A stretch of 64,000 nucleotides of DNA from positions 868,001 to 932,000 of the forward strand of contig JACKCM010000001.1 in NCBI GenBank assembly GCA_020634035.1, read 5' to 3'. The position numbers and the translations under genes are program-made. This DNA comes from Candidatus Obscuribacterales bacterium. GTDB lineage: Bacteria > Cyanobacteriota > Vampirovibrionia > Obscuribacterales > Obscuribacteraceae. The notes beneath the pieces were generated by a model, which had not been told where the DNA came from, did not search any database, and saw only the letters and a program-made list of their open reading frames with translations. The number at the start of each line of letters is the position of its first letter. The stretch's first letter is position 1. Positions 26,480 to 35,760 of this stretch are shown here, in pieces.

Positions 26480-27043
26480 CTATTCCTGATTACAGTCTTC
26501 GCTTGAGGGTGGGCTGAAGAAGAGCTCTTTGAGCCTGCCTTCGCCCAGCCGCTCTTCTAAGCCGCGAACCGTGAAGAGCACCATGAAGACGAACATCGTC
26601 CCGGCAAAATGGGTGATGGTGAGCACCAGGGCGTGATCACCCGAAATCTCATGTCCCGATTTGAAGACTAATTCTTCGACTGTTTTGAACAGTTTTACAA
26701 AGACGGTCATCATCGCCGATCTATAAAGTATCGACCAGATTAACGGTTTGCTGTCGAAGATTTCGAAGGCTTTGATCCGTCTCGACAGGGTGGTGAGTTT
26801 GCCCATCACCAGTCCGGCGCTCACGGCTATGACATAGCCGTGGGCAAACTGATTGATGCCGAATTGAAGCAGCACTAAAGAGCGATAGGTCTCCAGCACC
26901 GAAAGACAGGTAGCCAGATAGATGAAATTCTCAAGAAAGAGTTTGAGCTCTTCTTTGAATTTCTCTCTGGTGAAGCCGCCTTTCTTCTCTTCCTCTGCTT
27001 GTTCTGGCTCAGGCACAGTTTCTTGTAGATTTTCTTCGGTCAT
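26480..27043 (-). CDS. Orphan four-helix membrane protein
   Basis: About 187 residues from ATG 27043 (GTG 27049 also possible). A charged N-terminal 25 residues (Glu/Lys-rich) precedes three or four membrane helices: NFIYLATCLSVLETYRSLVLL, AHGYVIAVSAGLVMG, and TITHFAGTMFVFMVLFTV. It sits convergent to gadB and on the same strand as the PfpI gene, 37 bp downstream of it. I do not recognise a family. Confidence 0.6.
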   Translation of the reverse strand: MTEENLQETVPEPEQAEEEKKGGFTREKFKEELKLFLENFIYLATCLSVLETYRSLVLLQFGINQFAHGYVIAVSAGLVMGKLTTLSRRIKAFEIFDSKPLIWSILYRSAMMTVFVKLFKTVEELVFKSGHEISGDHALVLTITHFAGTMFVFMVLFTVRGLEERLGEGRLKELFFSPPSSEDCNQE

Positions 27044-27079
27044 CGTCACTATTATGCCGAACCGGCGAAAAGAGCTCCT

Positions 27080-27607
27080 TTAGACTTTGACCAGCTGAAG
27101 CTGTTTGATAGTAGCTTTCATGAAAGCGGGCAGGTCGGCGGGCGTGCGCGAGGTGACCAGGTTGTCATCGACCACCACTTCTTTGTCTTCCCATTTAGCG
27201 CCGGCGTTGACCAGATCATCTTTGATGTTTTTGTAGCTGGTTACATTCTTGCCCTTGAGAATGCCTGCCGAAGCCAGCGCCCAGGGACCGTGACAGATGC
27301 TTGCCACCACGCCGCCTGCTTCGAAGGTTTTCTTTATAATGGCAAGAGCGCCTTCGTCGGCTCTGATTTTATCGGGAGCCCAGCCGCCCGGCACAATAAC
27401 CGCATCCCATTTTGTATTGGTGTAGTCGCCGGTCTGACCGTCGACATCTATCGGGATGCCGTACTTGCCTTTATAGCTAGATTCTCCGATGCCGGCTACC
27501 TTTACTTCGGCATTCTCTTCCAACAGTCGATAGTATGGATAGAACAGCTCTCTGTCTTCATACTGTGGACCAGCGATGATCAAAACTTTCTTTCCGGATA
27601 AAGGCAT
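27080..27607 (-). CDS. DJ-1/PfpI-family protein
   Basis: 175 residues, compact alpha/beta class-I glutamine-amidotransferase-like fold. The nucleophile elbow ASICHGPWA has C105 and the following H106, and a conserved glutamate lies in QYEDRE near residue 17-20. The plan is that of the PfpI/YhbO subgroup, linked to stress survival (protease, chaperone or glyoxalase-like activity, debated). It sits between the two glutamate decarboxylases, consistent with a stress-response block. Confidence 0.85.
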   Translation of the reverse strand: MPLSGKKVLIIAGPQYEDRELFYPYYRLLEENAEVKVAGIGESSYKGKYGIPIDVDGQTGDYTNTKWDAVIVPGGWAPDKIRADEGALAIIKKTFEAGGVVASICHGPWALASAGILKGKNVTSYKNIKDDLVNAGAKWEDKEVVVDDNLVTSRTPADLPAFMKATIKQLQLVKV

Positions 27608-27726
27608 CGGCGACCTCCTGATATGTCGTAGGCATGAGTCATGATCCTACTTCATAGCGCAGGCTCTTACATTAGTTGCAAGCAGAAAGTAGAAAGATTA
27701 TGAATCGCTTTAGCGATGATGCGGTC

Positions 27727-28602
27727 TTATGCAGAGCCGCCATCAAAGCGGGCTTTCATGTTCTTCAGATAGTCTTTCCAGCGATAGAAAATAAGCACGG
27801 TGAGGAGCCCGCCAAGGTTCATCGTAACAAAACTCACCGAGCTGACCAGCACTCTGCCGCCCACCCGGGGAGTAAATTGAGCATGGTCCCAGTTGGCGAT
27901 GGCGCCCAGAAGTAGTGCCAGCGATAGTATCGTAAAGTAAGCTCTATATTTTTCTTTTCCTGTCAGTGAATTGAAGCAGAAATAGGTGAGCACCAGAGTC
28001 ATCAGCATCTGCATGTAAAAAAAGAAGGGCACTGTGACGGCAAAGTTCGCATCGACGAAGTATTCTGGTGGAATCAGCGCGAATGCTGTCGAGAGCAGAA
28101 GAACAAGGACAGAGACGACTATCGGTCTGGTTTTGAGGGCAAGTTCTTCTAGCTTGTTGGCTTTTCTTGTGCTTCCGCCGTCTTCGGCCACTCTATCGAC
28201 TGAAATCTTCTTCAGTCTTGTCATAGAAAGGGTAAAAAGGGCGGCGGCGGCATTGATAACGCCAAAGGTGATGAAATCCACCATCACGTTATCGTTGGCT
28301 GCCAGTCTTATCGAGTTGGCGCTCAGGTTGGCGATAGTGCCGCTCAAAGCGGTGGCGGCAAAAATGGTGAAGAAGACCTTCAGTTTGTCTTCTCTTGTCA
28401 GTCCGTTGAAAAAATAGGCGGTGATCACTGCCGATGCCAGAATTTGCATGGCGATGAAAACCGGAATATCCAGGAAATAAATATAGTCTTCGGGACTGAA
28501 ACGGGGCACCACGGCGCAAAGAGCGATGCATGCCACGGCAACCACCGCTGTTTTCCAGGAGAACTGAAAGAAGAGTTTGAGGATTTGTTTGTCTGAGGTC
28601 AT
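27727..28602 (-). CDS. Eight-helix membrane protein with internal duplication
   Basis: 291 residues from ATG 28602; the frame continues to a TTG at 28629, but a 20-bp palindrome occupies that stretch. The two halves repeat: IYFLDIPVFIAMQILASAV...YFFNGLTREDKLKVFFTIF and EYFVDANFAVTV...YFCFNSLTGKEKYRAYFTIL, each with about four membrane helices and an equivalent Asn-Gly/Ser-Leu-Thr loop. Halves are joined by a charged linker (about residues 140-170). Repeat symmetry is common in transporters, but no family is recognised. Confidence 0.6.
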   Translation of the reverse strand: MTSDKQILKLFFQFSWKTAVVAVACIALCAVVPRFSPEDYIYFLDIPVFIAMQILASAVITAYFFNGLTREDKLKVFFTIFAATALSGTIANLSANSIRLAANDNVMVDFITFGVINAAAALFTLSMTRLKKISVDRVAEDGGSTRKANKLEELALKTRPIVVSVLVLLLSTAFALIPPEYFVDANFAVTVPFFFYMQMLMTLVLTYFCFNSLTGKEKYRAYFTILSLALLLGAIANWDHAQFTPRVGGRVLVSSVSFVTMNLGGLLTVLIFYRWKDYLKNMKARFDGGSA

Positions 28603-28609
28603 CGGCAAT

Positions 28610-28629
28610 TTGGTTGGTCGACCAACCAA
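28610..28629. promoter_or_regulatory. Perfect 20-bp palindrome, TetR-operator-like
   Basis: TTGGTTGGTCGACCAACCAA reads identically on both strands and lies 8 bp upstream of the ATG of the duplicated membrane gene, over its ribosome-binding region. Its length and GGTCGACC centre fit a TetR-family operator. No TetR gene is in the window. Confidence 0.5.
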
Positions 28630-28738
28630 CTCTTTATGATCAGTAGCAAAACTAATATACCCCTCTTTAAAGAACTAAGAATTTGAATCGGAGTAACTGA
28701 AATATTATTGGTCTATCGGTAATATTTTGAATTGCCTG

Positions 28739-30139
28739 TCAGCAGATATGGTTTACGCTCTCACCTATGACCACCGGTTTTTTGCCGTCGGTTTCGGTGA
28801 GCAGTTTGATCGCTTCTTCCATGTCGTTCAACAAAATGTCCGCCAGATCTCGGGTGAAGCTCTCTCGCACCACCACCCGCAAAACCTCCACCGATTCTGC
28901 GTTGGGAGGCATGGTATAGGCCGGCACAATCCAGCCTCTGGTCCTCAGGACATGGGACAGGTCGAAGACGTCATAGACCGAAGTATCGAGCAGTCTGAAG
29001 ACCACTATCGGAATGGTGTCGTCTTTGCTTATTATCTCGAATTTGCCAGTCTCTTTGAGTTTGTCGCTCAAATAGCGGGCGTTTTTCATGGCATTGTTCA
29101 TGATGTCGCTATAGCCTTCTTTGCCCAGGCGCAGAAAGTTGTAGTACTGTGCCACCACGTGGCTTGCCGACTGGGAGAAATTGAGTGTGAAAGTGCCCAT
29201 GTTGCCGCCCAGATAATTGATGTTGAATACCAGATCTTCGGGCAGGTCCTGACCGTCGCGCCATATCGCCCAACCCAGACCGGGATAGACCAGTCCGAAC
29301 TTGTGACCTGAAACGTTTATAGATTTGACCTGTTCCAGACGAAAGTCCCATTCTAAATCAGGTCGAGTGAAAGGAATTACAAAGCCACCACTGGCGGCAT
29401 CAACATGAATTGGGATGTCCTGACCGGTTTTCTTCTTGTGCTCAAGCAGTAAGTCGTTGATCTCTTTTATAGGATCGAGCTCTCCGGTAAAAGTCTGTCC
29501 CAGGATAGGCGCCACCAATATGGTGTTTTCGTCTATGGCTTCCATTACTTTTTGGGGATCCAGTCCATAATGTCCGGGCTCCATCGGAATAGCCTTCTCT
29601 TCGACATCGAAATAACGTCCGAATTTGTGCCACACTACTTGAGTGTTTGTGCCGATCACCATATTCGGCTTGTCATAAGGTTTTCCTTCTGCTTTGCGCT
29701 TTTCTCGCCAGCGCCATTTGTGACTGAGACCGCAGAGCATGATAGCTTCGGAAGAGCCTATTGTGGAGGTGCCTGTTGGATTGGCATTCTCCGGCGCGTT
29801 AAAAAGCCTGGCCAGCATATTTACACAGCGGTGTTCGATGCGCTGGGTCTGGGGATATTCGTCTCGGTCTATCAAATTTTTGTTGAGCGATTCGTCTATC
29901 AACTGCTTTGCCTGGGGTTCCATCCAGGTGGTGACGAAAGAAGCCAGATTGAGAGTGGGATTGCCGTCCATGTTCATCTCGTCATGACAGATTTGATAGG
30001 CGACATCGGCGGGCATGGAAGAATCCGGCATTTCGTATTTTGGCACCGGCTCCGAGAGATAGCGGGCGCTGAAGGATGTCGAATGGTGCGATCTGGTGCC
30101 TTTGCGTGGGTCCAGATTTTTGTATTCGGCAAGAACCAT
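28739..30139 (-). CDS. gadB: Glutamate decarboxylase (copy 2)
   Basis: 466 residues. Same enzyme family as copy 1: K280 in SGHKFG for PLP, GTSTIGSSEA, HVDAASGGFV, YTMPPN, and a C-terminal VNHIC. The two copies share the full plan but have clearly diverged, so duplication is old. The N-terminus has an RSHHSTSF stretch close to GAD starts that bear conserved basic/His residues. It has its own promoter region and is separated from copy 1 by membrane and stress genes. Confidence 0.92.
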   Translation of the reverse strand: MVLAEYKNLDPRKGTRSHHSTSFSARYLSEPVPKYEMPDSSMPADVAYQICHDEMNMDGNPTLNLASFVTTWMEPQAKQLIDESLNKNLIDRDEYPQTQRIEHRCVNMLARLFNAPENANPTGTSTIGSSEAIMLCGLSHKWRWREKRKAEGKPYDKPNMVIGTNTQVVWHKFGRYFDVEEKAIPMEPGHYGLDPQKVMEAIDENTILVAPILGQTFTGELDPIKEINDLLLEHKKKTGQDIPIHVDAASGGFVIPFTRPDLEWDFRLEQVKSINVSGHKFGLVYPGLGWAIWRDGQDLPEDLVFNINYLGGNMGTFTLNFSQSASHVVAQYYNFLRLGKEGYSDIMNNAMKNARYLSDKLKETGKFEIISKDDTIPIVVFRLLDTSVYDVFDLSHVLRTRGWIVPAYTMPPNAESVEVLRVVVRESFTRDLADILLNDMEEAIKLLTETDGKKPVVIGESVNHIC

Positions 30140-30265
30140 GGAGACGTTCCTCTTTTGGGGCGAAATTTCGAGCCCATATTATAGGGGATTCAGAATTTTA
30201 ATAAGGCTTGTTGCTAAATTACTGCCTGGATGACGGTTCGCAGATATGTGAGAGGTTCTTTCGCC

Positions 30266-30781
30266 ATGACCAGATTGGCTCCTATCAATTTTAAAAAGTG
30301 GATAGAAGATAACCGTGAGCTCTTGAAACCTCCGGTGGGCAACAAAATGGTCTGGGAGGATCGTGAGTTCATCATCATGGTGGTAGGCGGGCCCAATAAT
30401 AGAACCGACTATCATGTCAATCAAGGCGAAGAGTTCTTCTATCAACTAGAAGGCAATATGACCCTGAAAGTAATTGATGACGGCAAGCCGGTGGACATCC
30501 CGATAAACGAAGGCGATATCTATTTGTTGCCTGGTGGCATGCCCCACTCGCCCCAGCGTCCCGCCGGTACTGTCGGGCTGGTGGTGGAGCGCAAGCGAAG
30601 CCAGGGAGAACTGGACGGTTTCCAGTGGTACTGTAAGGATTGCGGCACCAAGCTCTACGAAGAGTATTTCGAGATGACGAATATCGTCACCCAGTTGCCG
30701 CCTATCTTCGATCGTTTCTACGGTAATGTAGAGAACTCCACCTGCAAGAAATGCGGTCTAAAAGTGTGCAAGCCTGACTAG
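30266..30781 (+). CDS. nbaC: 3-hydroxyanthranilate 3,4-dioxygenase
   Basis: 171 residues from ATG 30266 (a frame upstream to 30230 has no better start). Small cupin that opens the ring of 3-hydroxyanthranilate with Fe(II) and O2 on the way to quinolinate/NAD or in tryptophan breakdown. Iron ligands: H and E in YHVNQGEEFFYQLEG and the later H in GGMPHSPQ. The C-terminal rubredoxin-like site has two CxxC pairs (CKDC, CKKC), as in bacterial homodimers. No kynurenine pathway gene adjoins it. Confidence 0.9.
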   Translation: MTRLAPINFKKWIEDNRELLKPPVGNKMVWEDREFIIMVVGGPNNRTDYHVNQGEEFFYQLEGNMTLKVIDDGKPVDIPINEGDIYLLPGGMPHSPQRPAGTVGLVVERKRSQGELDGFQWYCKDCGTKLYEEYFEMTNIVTQLPPIFDRFYGNVENSTCKKCGLKVCKPD

Positions 30782-30800
30782 GTCATGGTTCTAACTGAAA

Positions 30801-31028
30801 TCAGTACAGGTCGCCATCCTCTTTGGGCTCCAGTTTATTGTCATGTTGGTCTATTAAAGCGTCTATCTCTTCGCTGACACAGACATGGCAGGACCAGAAC
30901 CGGTTAGTCACCGCCCAGATGCCGCAATCCCTGCTAGAGCAGGTGACCCGTTTGCACTTGAAGCACTCTTTTCTGGATTCTTCTGTAAGCTCGGTCAGGC
31001 AGCGCATGCAGTAGCGGATCTGTTCCAT
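30801..31028 (-). CDS. 75-residue zinc-finger-like protein
   Basis: Cysteine-rich: CMRC, CFKC, CSSRDC and CHVC give four potential metal-ligand pairs, enough for two zinc sites. Acidic C-terminus. Convergent with nbaC, 19 bp apart. Function unknown. Confidence 0.5.
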   Translation of the reverse strand: MEQIRYCMRCLTELTEESRKECFKCKRVTCSSRDCGIWAVTNRFWSCHVCVSEEIDALIDQHDNKLEPKEDGDLY

Positions 31029-31152
31029 CGGATTAGTCTTTCCTGTCGGTAGGCCTTGAATCTGGAACTATCATTTTAGTCTATCTGCCAAGAGTATCCC
31101 GAATAATTCTTCCTGATACAATTACAGGTCGTTCTCACGCGGAGAAAAGCAT

Positions 31153-31824
31153 TTGGCCAAAATCCTGATTGCAGAAGACGACACCTCTCTGGGTATGTCC
31201 TTGCAGTTTACTCTTGAAAGCGAAAAGCATGTGGTCGAGCTGGTCGCCGATGGCTTGGAAGCTTTAGATAGGTTGAAGCTCTATCCTTATGAACTGGTAA
31301 TTCTTGACGTGGACTTGCCCGGATTAAGTGGATTCGAGGTTGCCCGACAGTTCCGGGACTGCCGCGGAGCCATCCCTATATTGATGTTAACCGGCAAAAC
31401 TACTATCAATGATAAGGCGAGCGGCTTCGATGCCGGTGCCGATGACTATCTGACCAAGCCCTTCGATATGCGCGAGCTTCTCATGAGAATCAACGCTCTT
31501 CTGAGGCGGCCTTCGGTCTATGCGGGTAACGTCATCGAAGGACGCGGTATCAGTCTTGATACCAGCACAAGAATTGCGCACAAAGGGAGCGATAAAATCG
31601 AACTGACCGCCAAGGAGTTCGAGCTTCTCGAATTTCTTATGAAAAGACCGGATCAATATTTCAGTGTCGATGATCTTCTCGATCAAATCTGGACTTCCGA
31701 ATCTGAATCCTCCGAATTAGCCGCGCGGCAGCTTATCCGCCGACTGCGCAAGAAAATAGAAACCGAAGGCGAAGAACCCGTGATTGTCACTTCCAAGGGT
31801 CTGGGCTACAAGTTCAAAGCGTGA
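31153..31824 (+). CDS. OmpR-family response regulator
   Basis: 223 residues from TTG 31153. Receiver with EDD pocket, phospho-acceptor D52 in VILDVDLPG, T in MLTGK and K in YLTKPFD; then a winged-helix effector with LTAKEFELLEFLMKRP and VTSKGLGYKF. DNA-binding transcription factor paired with the kinase at 32660. The only gene between them encodes a disordered protein. Confidence 0.9.
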   Translation: MAKILIAEDDTSLGMSLQFTLESEKHVVELVADGLEALDRLKLYPYELVILDVDLPGLSGFEVARQFRDCRGAIPILMLTGKTTINDKASGFDAGADDYLTKPFDMRELLMRINALLRRPSVYAGNVIEGRGISLDTSTRIAHKGSDKIELTAKEFELLEFLMKRPDQYFSVDDLLDQIWTSESESSELAARQLIRRLRKKIETEGEEPVIVTSKGLGYKFKA

Positions 31825-31920
31825 ACAGCGCCTGAAAAACGGATGTCAAGTTCGTGTCAACAATGCGAGCTAGGATGCTTGCATCAGTTGCAGTTCGCAA
31901 GTTTTTCAGGAGAAGTTACT

Positions 31921-32577
31921 ATGCCACCATTTGATCATGCAGAAGCATCCATCTCTACCGCCGGTGCCAAACACGCGGAAGCTCATGGAATCAACGGAGC
32001 CAGAGAAGACGCCTTTTCTAAACAGTCAGAAAGCGGGTGTGCTACTCAAGATTCGACCATGAAATCAGAATCTGTTCAGAAGCTTCTGCCCTCGCTAGAA
32101 ATAGAAGGAATGCAGGATGGTCAGCCTTCGAGCAAATCTACAGAAGAGAAGAGCCGCGAATCTAGTTCTAAATCCACAGGCGAATCCTCGGGTGAGAAAG
32201 GCGCTCAAACCCGAAATGCTGATGGTTCCGGACATTTGGGAGGTGGAGGTTCAGACTCCAACTCAGATTCAGATCAATGCGGTGATGACAAATCGGGCAA
32301 ATGTGGTGATTCCAACGCCGGAACTCCGGAAGATATGAATGGAGCAGCCGTCAATCCCGGTGAACAAGGCCAGGATATTCAGCCCGAGATCAAGAACGAA
32401 TTGAACGAAGCCCAGACCTCTGACCTGGAAGAGAAGATCAAAAAGATGGATTCTCAGGATAATAAGAATACGCCGCCGGTCAAGGATGATGCTCCGCCGG
32501 TCAAGGATGACCCTACAAAAGAAAATCCGCCTTCTACTATTCCTCCGGTTATAAACGAGAATCAAAAGAAGAAATAA
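31921..32577 (+). CDS. Low-complexity, probably disordered acidic/Ser-rich protein
   Basis: 218 residues from ATG 31921 with AGGAGAAG upstream; a longer frame to 31843 lacks a good start. Rich in Ser, Asp, Glu, Lys, Gly and Pro, with a run of SDSNSDSD character, a repeated PPVKDD unit, and no hydrophobic segment or recognisable domain. It sits between a response regulator and its kinase, about 80 bp from each. No function can be assigned. Confidence 0.5.
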   Translation: MPPFDHAEASISTAGAKHAEAHGINGAREDAFSKQSESGCATQDSTMKSESVQKLLPSLEIEGMQDGQPSSKSTEEKSRESSSKSTGESSGEKGAQTRNADGSGHLGGGGSDSNSDSDQCGDDKSGKCGDSNAGTPEDMNGAAVNPGEQGQDIQPEIKNELNEAQTSDLEEKIKKMDSQDNKNTPPVKDDAPPVKDDPTKENPPSTIPPVINENQKKK

Positions 32578-32659
32578 GTTTTTCCACAACCCTCCAACAA
32601 TATCCACCTGACTGAAAGGGAGCTATAATGCCTGAGCATGTAGCTCCTCTTTCTATTCA

Positions 32660-34429
32660 ATGAATCTCAGACTTCCGGTCAAAGCATACTCTCTGGTGGC
32701 GGTTCCACTGGTTTTTGAGCTTGCTTTCGTTTTTGTGCTCGTTTTCTTTCAAGGACAGTTAGAAGAGTCCTACAGCAAAGAGATTCAGGCAAGACGTGTT
32801 GCCAATGTCATCAATCAGGGTCTGGCCGATTGTCTGAAAGCCGGTACTTATGGAGTGCTTGCCCAGATGGGCGGTGGCAAACTCTTGATCAGTGAGGGAC
32901 AGTCAAAGCTAAAGGATCTGTACCGGGTGAAGAAAGCTTTGATGGAGCTTAATGGACTGAGCGATCTCGATCGCCGCAGCATTCAGACGATTACCTCCAG
33001 TCTCGATGCGATCATGAAAAACTTTCCTGATCCAACAAATGTTGACCGCAGCGACAAAGCCAACTATGTCATGTCATTGCATGTCGCGGTTCAAGACCTG
33101 CTTGATGAAGCCAATCTTTTGTTAGATCGCCAGGGACGAATTCAAGAAATTGAGCAAACTGAACAGCGTCGCCTGAGGAGCTTTATCAATAATGCTGTCT
33201 TATTCGGTGTGGTCTTCAATGTTTTGCTGGCTGTCTTTCTAGCAGGGATTTTCAACAAAAGTATCATCCAGCGACTAGAGGTGGTTCTCGCCAATGCCGG
33301 TCGGTTGGTGGAGGGTAAGCCGCTTCTGCCAAGGGTTTCCGGCTCCGATGAAGTGTCGGATTTAGACAGGGTTTTTCACCAGATGGCCGAAGCGATTGAA
33401 CAAGCCACTGAGCGAGAGAAAGCTCTTTTGAAGAACTCCAGCGATGTGATCTTTTCTATGGATACCTTGCTTGAAATAAAGGTGGTCAGCGAAGCCTGCC
33501 GACGTCTCTGGCTCTATGAGCCGGCGGAGCTTGTCGGGGCAGAGCTGGATCGAATAATTGCCCCGGAGGCGCTGGATAGAGCACGCAATCACCTTTTGAA
33601 TCTCTCCAAAGAAGATGCCACTTGCCAGCTCGAAGTCGCCGTTCTAAAAAAAGACGGCTCCCAGATGGATGCCAGTCTCTCGGCTTATTTTTCGTCCAAA
33701 GAGAATCAAATATTTTGTGTGGCGCATGACATCAGCGATCGCAAAGAGCTTGAGCGCCAGAAAGAGGATTTTCTTTCTATGGTCAGCCATGACCTGCGCA
33801 GCCCGATAACCTCTTTGCTCCTCACATTCGATATGTTTCTAGAGGGCATTCTGGGCTCTCTCAATGATAGAGGAACTAAAATGGCAGAGACCAGCCGCCG
33901 CGACCTGACCCGCTTGAATCGTCTGGTCAACGACTTGCTCGATGCCGACAAGCTCGAGAAGGGCAAAATGGAGATTGATAAATCTAGAATCTCTGCCGGG
34001 CAGCTCAAAGAGATGGTGTTGAATTCGGTGTCACAGCAGGCTGCTGCTAAAGAGATCGAAATAATCTCGACCTGGCCCGATATCGAACTCAATTGCGATC
34101 TGGATAGAATGATCCAGGTACTGGTCAATCTTTTGAACAATGCCATAAAGTTCTCAGATGCCAATTCGAAAATCGAACTCAATTTAGAAGAGCGGCCCGG
34201 CGCAGTGAAAATCGAGGTCAAGGATAGTGGCCGCGGAATTCCAGAAGAGGAACAGGCGAGAATATTCGATAAGTTTCGTCAGGTCAGCCGCAGCGACGCT
34301 ACCGAAAAAGGCGGTAGCGGTCTTGGTCTGGCTATTTGCAAAGCTCTGGTGGAAGCCCATGGCGGCAGTATCAAGGTCAAAAGCAAGCCGGGCGAGGGTT
34401 CCTGCTTCAGCATCGAACTGCCGGCTTAA
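32660..34429 (+). CDS. Membrane sensor histidine kinase with PAS domain
   Basis: 589 residues. TM1 (about 10-30), periplasmic helical sensor, TM2 (about 178-197), HAMP-like linker (about 200-250), PAS (about 253-360), then the kinase: H-box FLSMVSHDLRSP with phospho-acceptor H377, N-box LVNLLNNAIKF, G1 DSGRGIPEE, F-box IFDKFRQV and G2 GSGLGLAIC. All catalytic motifs are intact. It very likely phosphorylates the OmpR-type regulator encoded upstream; stimulus unknown. Confidence 0.9.
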   Translation: MNLRLPVKAYSLVAVPLVFELAFVFVLVFFQGQLEESYSKEIQARRVANVINQGLADCLKAGTYGVLAQMGGGKLLISEGQSKLKDLYRVKKALMELNGLSDLDRRSIQTITSSLDAIMKNFPDPTNVDRSDKANYVMSLHVAVQDLLDEANLLLDRQGRIQEIEQTEQRRLRSFINNAVLFGVVFNVLLAVFLAGIFNKSIIQRLEVVLANAGRLVEGKPLLPRVSGSDEVSDLDRVFHQMAEAIEQATEREKALLKNSSDVIFSMDTLLEIKVVSEACRRLWLYEPAELVGAELDRIIAPEALDRARNHLLNLSKEDATCQLEVAVLKKDGSQMDASLSAYFSSKENQIFCVAHDISDRKELERQKEDFLSMVSHDLRSPITSLLLTFDMFLEGILGSLNDRGTKMAETSRRDLTRLNRLVNDLLDADKLEKGKMEIDKSRISAGQLKEMVLNSVSQQAAAKEIEIISTWPDIELNCDLDRMIQVLVNLLNNAIKFSDANSKIELNLEERPGAVKIEVKDSGRGIPEEEQARIFDKFRQVSRSDATEKGGSGLGLAICKALVEAHGGSIKVKSKPGEGSCFSIELPA

Positions 34430-34514
34430 TCTCGCAATTATCGTATCTCCGGAGTGTTCAATAAAGTCTCGACGGGGAATATACTAGTGCGGTAGTTCAA
34501 TAGGAGACCCCGAG

Positions 34515-35066
34515 ATGCCGAACGGAAATGGCCATAGATTTGAAGGCGGTAACGAGTCCCGAACCGATGCATCGGGCGGCGATCAGGGCGTCTCGCCGTT
34601 TCACCAGGAGCTTAGAGAAGTTAAGTCTTTTCAAGTAGGCCAGGCCGGGCAAGATAATCAGGACCGAGTCCAGACCCCTCTTGACCAGTTTCGGGAGCAA
34701 TTTCCTACCGACGAAGCCTTTGTGCAAGACCACAGAGAAGGCTCCCGGGCGGATGTCGGTCTTTCTGCGGATGCTTCTTCTGAAGATCTCTACAAAGCCA
34801 TGGCGCAGAATACTTTTAAGCTTTTAACCGGTCCCAATGAGTATTCGCCGGAATATCTCGCCGAGGCTATGAAAGAGCTTGGCATCAAGTCTTTGCAGGG
34901 TCTTACCGAAAAACAGGTGCTGGATGGCTTAGTAGATTTCCAGTCTCGTTATTCCGGTTATTCTGCCGGCTCAGGTCCGGTCAACTATGAGGCTCTAGAA
35001 AAGGCGATGATTGCCAAGACTCTGCAGCAGGCCAAGACCGGAACCCTGCCCATAGATACCGACTGA
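34515..35066 (+). CDS. Orphan 183-residue soluble protein
   Basis: ATG with GGAG upstream. The N-terminal 90 residues are polar and probably disordered; the C-terminal part has regular helices (YLAEAMKELGIKSLQGLTEK, VNYEALEKAMIAKTLQQ). No signal peptide or membrane segment. Family not recognised. It follows the two-component kinase on the same strand but with its own start region. Confidence 0.5.
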   Translation: MPNGNGHRFEGGNESRTDASGGDQGVSPFHQELREVKSFQVGQAGQDNQDRVQTPLDQFREQFPTDEAFVQDHREGSRADVGLSADASSEDLYKAMAQNTFKLLTGPNEYSPEYLAEAMKELGIKSLQGLTEKQVLDGLVDFQSRYSGYSAGSGPVNYEALEKAMIAKTLQQAKTGTLPIDTD

Positions 35067-35162
35067 GCGCCTTATCAAATCCTCTCTTAAACCCTTCTCC
35101 TTTTACCGGGGGCTCGCTCTTGCTACCATAGAGCTTTCGTTTCGGGTCACAGGAGAAGGCAC

Positions 35163-35444
35163 ATGGCGAACGAGCTATGCACCCCGCCGGATGTGGATAG
35201 CGATCCAAATGCCATAGAGATTCTGCGAGTCTGGGTAGCAGACGGCGTTTTACAGCTATCGGTGGATGTCAGCGTATACGATTCTGTAGAGGACTACGGC
35301 ACGATGCTGGCTGCCCTGGGCAATCACTTCGTCAACGCCATGACCCTGGATGGTGAAACCACCCGCAACGAGGTTCTCTCGGTTATCCTCAGGCAGATAG
35401 CCAGGAAATACAAAGATCTGGAGAATGGCAATGGCGATGACTGA
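35163..35444 (+). CDS. DUF5076-like small protein, copy 1
   Basis: 93 residues. Pattern AIEILRVWVADGVLQLSVDVS...YGTMLAALGNHFVNAM and EVLSVILRQIARKYKDL resembles DUF5076 proteins, which have no assigned role. It overlaps the next, related gene by 20 bp, so they are cotranslated. Confidence 0.5.
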   Translation: MANELCTPPDVDSDPNAIEILRVWVADGVLQLSVDVSVYDSVEDYGTMLAALGNHFVNAMTLDGETTRNEVLSVILRQIARKYKDLENGNGDD

Positions 35445-35760
35445 CGCTCGTGAACTGGATATTCCGGTGGAGAAAGAGAAGTTGGACGAGGCTTTAGAAG
35501 TAGCCAGGGTCTGGTCTACGGTCACCGACCAGGGTGACGCCATCTACGTATCTCTGGACTCTGGCATAGATCCGGATAATTGCGCCGAGATTCTATTCGG
35601 TTGCGCAGAGTATATTGCAGCGCCGATAAGCGAAATGCGCGATATGCCCTATGAAGAAGTCTTGAAAATCATCATCACCGAAATGTTCAAAGAGCTGGAC
35701 AATCCAGCGAATGCGCCCATCGGTGGCATTATCTCTGAAACTGCCGGTGATACCGTATAA
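35425..35760 (+). CDS. DUF5076-like small protein, copy 2
   Basis: 111 residues; alternative in-frame ATGs at 35431 and 35437. The core ALEVARVW...IYVSLDSGIDPDNCAEILFGC and EEVLKIIITEMFKEL parallels its overlapping neighbour, indicating tandem duplication. Function unknown. Confidence 0.5.
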   Translation: MAMAMTDARELDIPVEKEKLDEALEVARVWSTVTDQGDAIYVSLDSGIDPDNCAEILFGCAEYIAAPISEMRDMPYEEVLKIIITEMFKELDNPANAPIGGIISETAGDTV

